Shown: one piece after another, positions 1 to 5,870 of the stretch
Layout of the letters: every line of letters starts with the position of its first letter
How positions within the stretch are numbered: the stretch's first letter is position 1
Source: Geobacter sp.
GTDB taxonomy: Bacteria; Desulfobacterota; Desulfuromonadia; Geobacterales; Geobacteraceae
Assembly: GCA_003499925.1 (NCBI GenBank)
Contig: DNRQ01000131.1
Span: 13,469-28,792, forward strand
Direction of reading: 5' to 3'
DNA: 15,324 nucleotides
The notes under the pieces: generated by a model
Told to the model about the DNA's origin: nothing
The model's database searches: none
Seen by the model: only the letters and a program-made list of their open reading frames with translations
Program-made: the position numbers and the translations under genes

Positions 1-13
1 TAATGGCAGTGCT

Positions 14-47
14 CCCCAGCCCTCCCATCAAGGGAGAGGGGGCTTGT
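14..47. repeat. REP-like palindrome, diverged copy of the CCCTCTCCC family
   Basis: This is a C-run arm followed by a G-run arm around a CATCA-like loop. It resembles the copy at 5636-5679 in the same orientation and the copy at 14779-14820 in the opposite orientation, but it is shorter and less well kept. No gene is near on its left side. The call rests on similarity to the other two copies. Confidence 0.55.
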
Positions 48-69
48 GCAGCGTGCGGGAAACTTACCT

Positions 70-268
70 TAACCCGATTAGCGCTGATCTTCAGTATCGA
101 TGGTTGGCGCAGAAAGTCCCCCTTTGCAAAGGGGGATTTAGGTGGATTTAGGGGGATTTTAGCACTGTCGCAACATGCGCTCTATGGCAACCTGGGCTAA
201 ATCCCCCCCGCCCTCCTTTGCAAAGGGGGGGTGACCCGGCTCACTGAAGATTGACGCTAATCGGGCTA
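70..268. mobile_element. MITE-like palindromic element (copy 1), no transposase
   Basis: Terminal inverted repeats at 70-95 and 243-268 match at 22 of 26 positions and begin and end with TA. Inside lie two facing G/C-run palindromes built around CCCTTTGCAAAGGG (about 117-145 and 198-232). The element carries no credible open reading frame. Its arms contain the core GATTAGCGNNRATCTTCAG, which recurs in changed form at the ends of the element at 9398-9578. It looks like a non-autonomous element or large REP composite. The TA ends would suit a Tc/mariner-type insertion, but that is inference. Confidence 0.55.
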
Positions 269-398
269 GGGAGAGAGGGGGAAAGGCGCCGATGGCAAGA
301 ATGTAACGGTACAAAGCTGAGGCAACCCGGTCTTACTCGTTATTTCTGCAACTCCCTGATCTTCTCTGCGCAACCAGGAAGGAGTGATGCACTGAACA
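269..398. other. Gene-free stretch beyond the toxin gene
   Basis: Apart from a G-run at 269-285 that may be a remnant of a REP palindrome, I see no gene, hairpin terminator or promoter here. Short open frames on the plus strand in 1-433 run through repeats or into the antisense of the toxin gene and are not credible. Confidence 0.5.
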
Positions 399-755
399 TC
401 AGTCAGGTTCACGTGGATCCAGGACCAGCTTGATGCCATCTAAAATTTCAGTAATTCGGTTAGGTGGTAGAGTTCCGACATACTCTTCAAGTAGCGCCTT
501 GTCCACAGTGAATACCTGTGAAACGTTTACAACGCTCTGCTTGGGCAGGTTTGATTCTTTTTTATCGAGAAGGACATTTCCAGGTGAGCTTGCGCGCTTG
601 AGATTACTGGTGAGGGGACATACAAGAACTGTTCTGATCTGACTCCGATTGAACAGGTTATTCTGTACAATAACATGAGGGTGCTTATAACCGGGTCCGG
701 ACCCTTCCGGCTCGTCAAGTTCTATCCAGTAGATGTCTCCTTGTTTTATCACCAT
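399..755 (-). CDS. Type II toxin, MazF/PemK family mRNA interferase
   Basis: A 118-residue protein with the usual length of the family. It has the N-terminal GDIYWIELDEP strand (6-16), the GYKHPHVIVQNNLFN segment (22-36), the CPLTSN segment (46-51) and the C-terminal FTVDK and G-L-P-P-N-R-I parts. Family members are ribosome-independent, sequence-specific endoribonucleases that halt translation when free of antitoxin. In the best-known MazF proteins an Arg (Bacillus R25) and a Thr act in catalysis. Here Thr49 is kept but the Arg position is His25; I recall a subgroup with GYxHPHV, so it may still be active. The start is an ATG overlapping the antitoxin stop by 7 bases, with GGAGG in the end of the antitoxin gene. 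That overlap is the normal coupling for a toxin placed second. Confidence 0.93.
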   Translation of the reverse strand: MVIKQGDIYWIELDEPEGSGPGYKHPHVIVQNNLFNRSQIRTVLVCPLTSNLKRASSPGNVLLDKKESNLPKQSVVNVSQVFTVDKALLEEYVGTLPPNRITEILDGIKLVLDPREPD

Positions 756-1003
756 TCACCCTCCACTATGCGTCGATGCTCTCGACGTGCCTTTTTGCGA
801 AGGGCTTGTTCCGTTGCATCAGGTTCGTCGGCATAAGCGGCATTGATCCGCGCGAGCAGTTCTTTGTTTTTTTGGCGCTCCATGAAGTCCTGAAGGGCAA
901 TCACGAACAGCTTGCTGCGCGTAACTTTCATTTCGCGGGCAATTTTCTCAGCCTGATCGAAGAGATTTTTTTCGATTGATATGGCAGTTTTGATCGCTTG
1001 CAT
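749..1003 (-). CDS. Ribbon-helix-helix (CopG/MazE-like) antitoxin
   Basis: An 84-residue protein. Residues 1-45 (MQAIKTAISIEKNLF, then two helices through VTRSKLFVIALQDFM) fit a ribbon-helix-helix DNA-binding fold, which should dimerise and bind its own promoter. The charged tail (about 50-84, rich in Arg, Lys and Glu) is the expected toxin-wrapping part. I chose the ATG at 1003 because AGGAGG stands 7 bases upstream; an ATG-like start 33 bases earlier would lie beyond the likely transcription start. It forms an operon with the toxin gene, with a 7-base overlap. Its role is inferred from the fold, gene order and size. Confidence 0.9.
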   Translation of the reverse strand: MQAIKTAISIEKNLFDQAEKIAREMKVTRSKLFVIALQDFMERQKNKELLARINAAYADEPDATEQALRKKARREHRRIVEGEW

Positions 1004-1034
1004 GGTTATACCTCCTGTACACTTCAGTATAACC
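1004..1034 (-). promoter_or_regulatory. Probable autoregulatory operator of the toxin-antitoxin operon
   Basis: A perfect 8-bp inverted repeat, GGTTATAC at 1004-1011 and GTATAACC at 1027-1034, is separated by 15 bases. One arm covers the -10 box and the other touches the start codon side of the Shine-Dalgarno. A TGTACA palindrome (1016-1021) sits almost exactly at its centre. Two half-sites about two helical turns apart suit binding by two ribbon-helix-helix dimers. Direct evidence is the symmetry only. Confidence 0.6.
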
Positions 1035-1054
1035 AATAGTCATACCGCAGTCAA
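1026..1054 (-). promoter_or_regulatory. Sigma70-type promoter of the toxin-antitoxin operon
   Basis: On the minus strand TTGACT (1054-1049) is followed by a 17-base spacer and TATACT (1031-1026). This is close to the ideal -35/-10 arrangement. The transcript would start near 1019, giving a leader of about 16 bases that holds the AGGAGG site. It overlaps the inverted repeat at 1004-1034, so repression by the antitoxin is likely. Confidence 0.8.
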
Positions 1055-1083
1055 TACTTCGCGGTTTTTCGGGTTTTTCCAAT

Positions 1084-1114
1084 AAAAAGGGCGGCCTCAT
1101 CGGCCGCCCTTTTT
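1084..1114 (-). terminator. Rho-independent terminator after hemE (bidirectional)
   Basis: An 8-bp perfect GC stem (GGGCGGCC/GGCCGCCC, 1089-1096 and 1102-1109) with a 5-base loop has a run of five T on both strands. On the minus strand it ends the hemE transcript about 50 bases past the stop codon and shields the toxin-antitoxin promoter that begins just beyond it. Confidence 0.9.
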
Positions 1115-1169
1115 GCGTCTATCAATATTTTGCATCTATCTCAGCCGCTTGCAGCTATCTCAACTACTT
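1115..1169. repeat. Degenerate ~19-bp tandem units overlapping the hemE stop codon
   Basis: Three units follow each other: 1115-1131, 1132-1150 and 1151-1169. Each has the pattern GCDNCTATC(TC)A. The last unit contains the hemE stop codon (1164-1166). The array fills the gap between the stop and the terminator. Confidence 0.5.
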
Positions 1170-2183
1170 CTGGGTCAGCCGGTGCACGCACTCGACCATG
1201 TAGATGGCGTTCGCGGGGGGGACGGTCGGCAGGATGCCGTGGCCCAGGTTGAAGATGAGGCCCGGGCGGTCGGCGTTCTCGGCGAGCACCCTTTTCACTT
1301 CGCGCTCGATGATCTCCTGGGGCGCGAAGAGGACGGTCGGGTCGAGGTTCCCCTGTACCGGCATGTCGCCCAGGACGTCCCTCGCCTTGCCGAGGTTCAC
1401 GTGCCAGTCGAGCCCCATCACGTCGCCGCCCGCCTGCTTCACCAGCTCCAGCATGGTCCCTGCGCCTTTGACGAAGTGGATGACGGGCACGTTGGTGCGG
1501 TCGAGGCCGTTGATCAGGCGCTGGGTGTAGGGGAGGACGTAGCGCTCGTAATCCGCCGGGGAGAGCATGCCGCCCCAGGTGTCAAAGATCTGGATCGCCT
1601 GCGCGCCGGCCCTGATCTGCGCGTTCAGGTACTCCATGTCCATGGTGGTGATCTTTTCCATGAGCGCCGCGTAGACGTCGGGTTCGGCGTACATCATCTT
1701 CTTCAGCGCGGCGAAGTCCTTGGAGCCCTTCCCCTCGACCATGTAGCAGGCCAGGGTGAACGGTGCGCCGCCGAAACCGATGAGCGGCACCTTGGTGGCG
1801 AGCTCCTTGCGGAGCAGCTTCAGGGTGTCGAGCACGTAGGGAACGTCGGTCTCCATCTTCGGGATCTTGAGGGCCTCGACGTCGGCCATGGTGCGGATCG
1901 GCTTTTCGAAGACCGGACCGGGGACGAAGTCGAGGTGCATGCCCATCGGCTCGATCGGGGTCAGGATGTCGGAGAAGAGGATCGCTGCATCGACGCCCAG
2001 GATGTCGACCGGCTGGATGGTGACTTCGGCCGCCAGCTCGGGGGTCTTGCAGAGCTCGAGGAAGGTGCATTTGGAACGGACGCGCATGTAATCGGGGAGG
2101 TAACGCCCAGCCTGACGCATAAGCCACACCGGCACTCTGTCAACCGGCTTTCCCCAACAGGCGTCTAGAAATCTCGTATTCAT
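1164..2183 (-). CDS. hemE: Uroporphyrinogen decarboxylase (HemE)
   Basis: A 339-residue, full-length cytoplasmic enzyme. It removes four carboxyl groups from the acetate side chains of uroporphyrinogen III to give coproporphyrinogen III in tetrapyrrole synthesis. The first family signature is at 18-27 (PVWLMRQAGR, with substrate-binding Arg23 and Arg27). FSDILTP carries the key Asp72, GFGGAPFTLACYMVEG (136-151) holds Tyr147, and NLGHGI gives His315; these match the residues known from characterised enzymes. The ATG at 2183 has AGGAGG about 8 bases upstream. A strong terminator follows. The gap to the radical SAM gene upstream is 190 bp and filled with palindromes, so co-transcription is possible but not shown. 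Confidence 0.98.
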   Translation of the reverse strand: MNTRFLDACWGKPVDRVPVWLMRQAGRYLPDYMRVRSKCTFLELCKTPELAAEVTIQPVDILGVDAAILFSDILTPIEPMGMHLDFVPGPVFEKPIRTMADVEALKIPKMETDVPYVLDTLKLLRKELATKVPLIGFGGAPFTLACYMVEGKGSKDFAALKKMMYAEPDVYAALMEKITTMDMEYLNAQIRAGAQAIQIFDTWGGMLSPADYERYVLPYTQRLINGLDRTNVPVIHFVKGAGTMLELVKQAGGDVMGLDWHVNLGKARDVLGDMPVQGNLDPTVLFAPQEIIEREVKRVLAENADRPGLIFNLGHGILPTVPPANAIYMVECVHRLTQK

Positions 2184-2251
2184 TGTAATCCCTCCTAGGT
2201 AAAAATATTGAAAATCACTTCTCGGAAAAACCTAGCCGCTGGCGCAATATC

Positions 2252-2358
2252 TCCCCCCTTTGAAAAAGGGGGGTCGGGGGGGATGTGCCTCACGTTGCCA
2301 TGAAGCGAGTTTGGTCTGAACTGCAAATCCCCCTAAATCCCCCTTTTTCAAAGGGGGA
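2252..2358. repeat. Pair of facing G/C-run palindromes (CCCCCTTTGAAAAAGGGGG type)
   Basis: A TCCCCCCTTTGAAAAAGGGG-type hairpin with a G-rich tail (2252-2284) and its inverted partner AAATCCCCCTAAATCCCCCT and onward (2325-2358) face each other across 40 bases. The same design appears at 5541-5630. It occupies most of the gap between the radical SAM gene and hemE, and could fold into a large transcript hairpin. No T-run follows, so I do not call it a terminator. Confidence 0.7.
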
Positions 2359-2374
2359 CTTTTGTCTGGTATCC

Positions 2375-3454
2375 CTATTTCTTATCCTCTTCGCGCTGCA
2401 GCTTGATCGGAACGTAATTGCAAAACGGTTCTTCTTCCATGTAGTCGCCATGCACCGCATCGGCGCGGGCCCGGCAGCCGCCACAGACGTTGAGATACTC
2501 GCACTGGCCGCACTTCCCTTTGTAGCTCTTGAAGTCCCTCAGATCTTTGAAGATCTCGGAATTCTCCCAGAGCTCCTTGAACGGGGTGACCTTCACGTTG
2601 CCGGCGGTGCGGTGGAAGTAGGAGCAGGGCTTCAGGTTGCCGTGGCAGTCGATGAGACAGATGGTCTGGGCCGCGATGCAACCCTTGCCGCCGCCGGTGG
2701 AGAAGGTAAGGGAGCGGCGCTCGAACTTCTCCCCTTCGGCCTTGTTTTTCTGCGGCACGATCCGGTAATAGTGCGGCGCGCAGGTGGGACGCATCAGGAT
2801 GTCGTCCTCCTGCTTTTCCTGGTGGTAGTGCCAGTCCAGTATCTCTTCGTAGTCTTCCTTGGAGATCAGCTCGCTCATGATCTCCTCGCCGCGACCGGTC
2901 GGAACGATCATGAACATGTACCAGGCGGTCGCTCCCAGGGATTTCGCCAGCTTGAAGGTATTGGCGATGTCGGTCTGGTTCCTCTTGGTGAACGATGAGT
3001 TGATCAGGAACTTCTGGCCGTGTTTTCTGAACAGCTCGGCCGCCCGCAGCACCCCCTCGAAGGAGCCCGGGCACTGGCGGAAGTTGTCGTGCACCTCGGC
3101 TGTGGAGCCGTCCAGCGAAAGCGAGACCATCTTGATGTCCGCCGCTTTCATCTTTTCGCAGACCTCGTCGGTGACCAGGGCGCCGTTGCTCGCCATGCAC
3201 ATCCTCAAGCCGAGCGAGGTGCCGTATTCCGCCAGCTCGAAGATATCTTTTCTCATCAGCGGCTCGCCGCCGGAGAGGACCATGACCGGTTTGGAGAATT
3301 CAGAGATCTCCTTCAGCAGATTCTTACCCTCTTCCGTGGTGAAATCCCCCTCGGACGAGGTCAGCTCGGACGAGCAGCGACAGTGGACGCATTTCAGGTT
3401 GCAGCGCTGGGTGGTTTCCCAGGCGATCCATTTCGGTACGAACTCTTCGGCCAT
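2375..3454 (-). CDS. Radical SAM/SPASM protein, AhbC/AhbD-like (alternative haem synthesis)
   Basis: A 359-residue protein. The radical SAM cluster motif CNLKCVHC (Cys18, 22, 25) follows PKWIAWETTQR, and SGGEP (61-65) follows for SAM binding. A TCAPHYYRI segment (224-232) and a Cys-rich SPASM-type C terminus (Cys259, 266, 270, 277, 315, 318, 324, 327, 345, including CGGCRARA) would hold auxiliary iron-sulfur clusters. These traits fit the AhbC (didecarboxysirohaem deacetylase) and AhbD (Fe-coproporphyrin III to haem) family; I cannot tell which from sequence alone. Placement beside hemE supports a haem role. I chose the ATG at 3454 because GGAG lies 5 bases before it; an in-frame start 13 codons earlier (3493) has no ribosome site. 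PqqE-like peptide maturases share the architecture but no precursor peptide gene is nearby. Confidence 0.85.
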   Translation of the reverse strand: MAEEFVPKWIAWETTQRCNLKCVHCRCSSELTSSEGDFTTEEGKNLLKEISEFSKPVMVLSGGEPLMRKDIFELAEYGTSLGLRMCMASNGALVTDEVCEKMKAADIKMVSLSLDGSTAEVHDNFRQCPGSFEGVLRAAELFRKHGQKFLINSSFTKRNQTDIANTFKLAKSLGATAWYMFMIVPTGRGEEIMSELISKEDYEEILDWHYHQEKQEDDILMRPTCAPHYYRIVPQKNKAEGEKFERRSLTFSTGGGKGCIAAQTICLIDCHGNLKPCSYFHRTAGNVKVTPFKELWENSEIFKDLRDFKSYKGKCGQCEYLNVCGGCRARADAVHGDYMEEEPFCNYVPIKLQREEDKK

Positions 3455-3676
3455 GGCGTCTCCAATAGGGTGAGACCTGGAAAAGCGTTGCATGCGGCGG
3501 GGGGCTCATCGGCTCGGGCAGGGAACGGTAATTCACGCCAAAACGGTCGGCTCTGCGACAAATGTACGCTTCAAATACCGGCATCCGCCTCGACAGGCGC
3601 TGAACCGGCATCCAGGGGTAGAAAGTTTAAAGGAAACTTTACTATGAAAGGGAAGCCAAACTCAAGAAGAATCGCC
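3455..3676. other. Intergenic gap upstream of the radical SAM gene
   Basis: The gap holds an exact 10-bp direct repeat ACCGGCATCC (3577-3586 and 3604-3613) with a small GCCT/AGGC hairpin between, and a weak A/T hairpin AAAGTTT/AAACTTT (3622-3640) just past the permease stop. The hairpin has no T-run and is not a clear terminator. I see no convincing promoter or riboswitch. Confidence 0.4.
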
Positions 3677-4432
3677 TTACTCCGCCATTTTGCGGTTGAA
3701 GGTATAGACGGCGATCACAAAAGAAAGGGAGGCACTGAGTACCAGGTTGATGAGATACTGCGGCGGCACGACCCCTGAGAGCAGGGCATATCTGGCACCC
3801 TCGAAAACAGCCGTGGTCGGAAGCAGCTTGATAATGGGGAGGATCGAGGCCGGGTAGGAGGAGAGCGGGAAAAAGATGCCGGCCATGAAGATGAGCGGCA
3901 CGATCACCACGGACTGCACCCGGCCGATGTTTTCCGGCTTGTCGATGACGGTGCCGCAGATGGTGCCGAGGCAGGAGAAGGTCATCGAGGAGATGGTGAT
4001 GCAGAGCAGGTAGGCCGGCAGGTGGCTGTAATCGATGCGAAACGGCGTCAGGAGCATGATCACCAGGAAGACGACGGATCCCTTGATGGCACCCTGGGAG
4101 AAGCCGGAGAAGATCTTGCCGATCACGATGTCGTAGACGGTCACCGGCGTGACCCGGTATTCCTCGATGGTGCGCTGCACCTTGCGGTGGAACCACATGC
4201 TCCAGGAGCTCTCGTCGAAAGCCGCGTTGACCGCGGTCATGGAGATGAGGCCGGGCGCGATGAAGAGCGGGTAGGGGACACCGTTGACGTCGGTGATGTA
4301 CCCCTTGAGCCCGAAGCCGAAGGCAAGATAGAGGGTGAGCGGATAGGCGATCACCGATATGAGCTCGGAGAGGATGCTCCGCCTCAGCACCAGCAGGTCC
4401 CTGCCCCAGATTGAGAATGCGCCTCTGAACAT
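3677..4432 (-). CDS. ABC-2 type exporter permease (NodJ/DrrB-like)
   Basis: A 251-residue integral membrane protein. About six hydrophobic segments are visible, near residues 22-42, 55-72, 105-127, 137-165, 170-190 and 225-243. The region PLIFMAGIFFPLSSYP (about 178-193) is the ABC-2 signature area and EEYRVTPV the cytoplasmic coupling-helix area. The length fits the NodJ/DrrB class, which pairs with a separate ATPase to export lipids, drugs or polysaccharide parts. The ATG at 4432 is preceded by AAGGA. The ATPase gene lies upstream, 121 bp away, and surely supplies its partner. The substrate cannot be told from the sequence. Confidence 0.93.
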   Translation of the reverse strand: MFRGAFSIWGRDLLVLRRSILSELISVIAYPLTLYLAFGFGLKGYITDVNGVPYPLFIAPGLISMTAVNAAFDESSWSMWFHRKVQRTIEEYRVTPVTVYDIVIGKIFSGFSQGAIKGSVVFLVIMLLTPFRIDYSHLPAYLLCITISSMTFSCLGTICGTVIDKPENIGRVQSVVIVPLIFMAGIFFPLSSYPASILPIIKLLPTTAVFEGARYALLSGVVPPQYLINLVLSASLSFVIAVYTFNRKMAE

Positions 4433-4445
4433 GGATTCCTTTTTT

Positions 4446-4535
4446 CGTTCTACGTTCTACGTTCTATGTGCAGAGCCAACCTAGGTAGCAAAGGTAGCCT
4501 TTCAACGTAGAACTTAGAACCTAGAACCTAGAACG
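4446..4535. repeat. Inverted pair of heptamer arrays between ABC ATPase and permease
   Basis: Left array 4446-4468 is three copies of CGTTCTA; right array 4505-4535 is four inverted copies of GTTCTAG-type heptamers. The two arrays pair over about 24 bases with three mismatches and a 36-base loop. Together they fill most of the gap between the ATPase stop and the permease Shine-Dalgarno, and a transcript would fold into a long A/U-rich hairpin. Confidence 0.75.
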
Positions 4536-4561
4536 GCCTCTATCCCCCGGCCTCTATTCCC
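4534..4561. repeat. 14-bp tandem duplication across the ATPase stop codon
   Basis: CGGCCTCTATCCCC (4534-4547) is followed directly by CGGCCTCTATTCCC (4548-4561), one mismatch. The second copy contains the stop codon of the ABC ATPase (4554-4556). Confidence 0.7.
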
Positions 4562-5480
4562 TCACCTTTTCGCCGGTGAGCGAGATGAATACGTCCTCCA
4601 GGGTCGGCTCCTTGAGGCAGATCCTCCGGATCTCGGCGCCGACCAGGCGGTCCATGAGCGGCTTGATGGAATCCTCGCCGGCAAGCGTTATCTGAAAACT
4701 GGCTCCGTTTCTCTCGACGGAACTGACGAAGGGAAGAGCGAGCAGCAGCGCCTCGTATCCGGCGCCGTCGCCCCGGAATTCAACCTCGTAGACATGGGCG
4801 CGGGAGAAGGCGTCCTTCAGCTCTCCCGCCGTTCCGTCGGCAAGGGATACGCCGTGATCCATGATCATGATCCGGTCGCAGAGGGCGTCGGCTTCGTCCA
4901 TGTAATGGGTGGTGAGAAAGACGGTCATGCGCCGTCGCAGCCCCCTGATGTACTCCCAGAGCGCCCGCCTCGATTGGGGATCGAGTCCGGTGGTCGGCTC
5001 GTCCAGGAACAGCACCCGCGGCTCGTGCACCAGCGCGCGTGCCACCACGAGCCTGCGCTGCATGCCGCCTGAGAAGGTATCCGGGAACTCCTTCTGGCGC
5101 GAGGCGAGCCCGGTCATCTCCAGAAGCTCGTCTATGCGCGGGTTGTACGCGGCCGGGCTCATGCCGTGCAGCCTGCCGTGGAGGATCAGGTTTTCCCGGG
5201 CGGTGAGATAGCGGTCCAGGTTATTCTCCTGCGGGACCACGCCGATCACCCTGCGCACGGATTTGCCGGCGGCAAGGACGCTGAATCCCTCGACGAAGGC
5301 GTCGCCGGCCGTCGGCCGCATCAGCGTCGTGAGAACCTTGATCAGGGTGGTCTTTCCCGCACCGTTGGGGCCGAGCAGGCCGAAGACGGTGCCGCGCTCC
5401 ACCCCGAGCGAGAAGCGGTCCACCGCCTTTAGCCCCCCGTACGCCTTGGTTATTTCATGCAGCGTGATCGCGTGCGGCAT
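4554..5480 (-). CDS. ABC exporter ATP-binding protein (DrrA/NodI-like)
   Basis: A 308-residue cytoplasmic ATPase that powers the adjacent permease. Walker A GPNGAGKTT spans 37-45, the Q-loop is Gln84 (VVPQE), the ABC signature FSGGM is at 136-140, Walker B VLFLDE at 156-161, the D-loop GLD at 165-167 and the switch His is His192 (LTTHYMDEAD). The domain from about 225 on, ending KEPTLEDVFISLTG, is the usual tail of DrrA/CcmA-like exporters. The ATG at 5480 has only a weak GGGAT site. A (CAAACT)2 hexamer repeat sits just upstream (5493-5506). All catalytic residues are present. Cargo is unknown. Confidence 0.95.
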   Translation of the reverse strand: MPHAITLHEITKAYGGLKAVDRFSLGVERGTVFGLLGPNGAGKTTLIKVLTTLMRPTAGDAFVEGFSVLAAGKSVRRVIGVVPQENNLDRYLTARENLILHGRLHGMSPAAYNPRIDELLEMTGLASRQKEFPDTFSGGMQRRLVVARALVHEPRVLFLDEPTTGLDPQSRRALWEYIRGLRRRMTVFLTTHYMDEADALCDRIMIMDHGVSLADGTAGELKDAFSRAHVYEVEFRGDGAGYEALLLALPFVSSVERNGASFQITLAGEDSIKPLMDRLVGAEIRRICLKEPTLEDVFISLTGEKVRE

Positions 5481-5540
5481 CTTTCATCCCGGGTCAAACT
5501 CAAACTCTTCCTGCTAGAGGCAAGCTGCAGCCACAAAACC

Positions 5541-5630
5541 TCCCCCCTTTGAAAAAGGGGGGTTGGGGGGATTTGACCCATTGGCCCAATGGTACGAGGT
5601 TGCGACATAGTTGAAATCCCCCTAAACCCC
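5541..5630. repeat. Facing G/C-run palindromes with a central 15-bp palindrome
   Basis: The left half (5541-5574) repeats the hairpin seen at 2252-2284. The right half (5614-5630) is cut short where the next repeat begins. Between them is a perfect palindrome, CCATTGG-C-CCAATGG (5578-5592), about 100 bases upstream of the ABC ATPase start. The palindrome could be an operator or simply the element's loop. Confidence 0.65.
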
Positions 5631-5635
5631 GGCGC

Positions 5636-5679
5636 ATTTCCCCCCTCTCCCTAGCCCTCTCCCACCAGGGGAGAGGGGA
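5636..5679. repeat. REP palindrome, CCCTCTCCC family (copy 2)
   Basis: The arms CCCTCTCCC and GGGGAGAGGG close around ACCA. The reverse complement matches 14779-14820 at nearly every position, so the two copies are inverted relative to each other about 9 kb apart. The 36-bp array begins at its right end and shares its GGGAGAGGGG. Confidence 0.75.
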
Positions 5680-5862
5680 TTATAAGCCCCTCCTTTATGG
5701 GAAGGGGAGAGGGGATTATAAGCCCCTCCTTTATGGGAAGGGGAGAGGGGATTATAAGCCCCTCCTTTATGGGAAGGGGAGAGGGGATTATAAGCCCCAT
5801 CCTTTATGGGAAGGGTAGAGGAAATGATAAGCCCCCCTCCCTTTATGGGAGGGGCTGGGGGA
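5679..5862. repeat. 36-bp tandem repeat array
   Basis: Three identical 36-bp units start at 5679, 5715 and 5751; a 37-bp variant starts at 5787 and a more diverged one at 5824. Each unit has a CCCCTCC-TTTAT-GGGAAGGGG-type hairpin. ATTATA starts the first four units and reads TATAAT on the minus strand. The array ends 9 bases short of the kinase stop at 5871. Perfect identity of three units suggests recent expansion. A plus-strand frame through it would encode a 12-residue repeat, but that frame continues as antisense to the kinase and is not credible. Confidence 0.9.
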
Positions 5863-5870
5863 GGGTAACC

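Noticed and set aside
3..433. Two short plus-strand frames at the left edge
   Set aside because: They are made mostly of repeat sequence and one overlaps the toxin gene; no ribosome site or family resemblance.
1113..2168. Long plus-strand open frame opposite hemE
   Set aside because: It is an exact antisense shadow of hemE, has low-complexity His/Asp/Val/Leu-rich composition, and hemE is a clear full-length family member.
3455..3676. GEMM-type or other riboswitch upstream of the radical SAM gene
   Set aside because: I looked for known conserved cores on the minus strand and found none; only a 10-bp direct repeat and small hairpins are present.
3642..3778. Small plus-strand gene starting ATGAAAGGG with a ribosome-like site
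   Set aside because: It overlaps the 3' end of the permease gene on the opposite strand, has no recognisable features and is probably a shadow.
5665..5865. CRISPR array
   Set aside because: The 36-bp units are directly adjacent with no unique spacers, and no cas gene is present.
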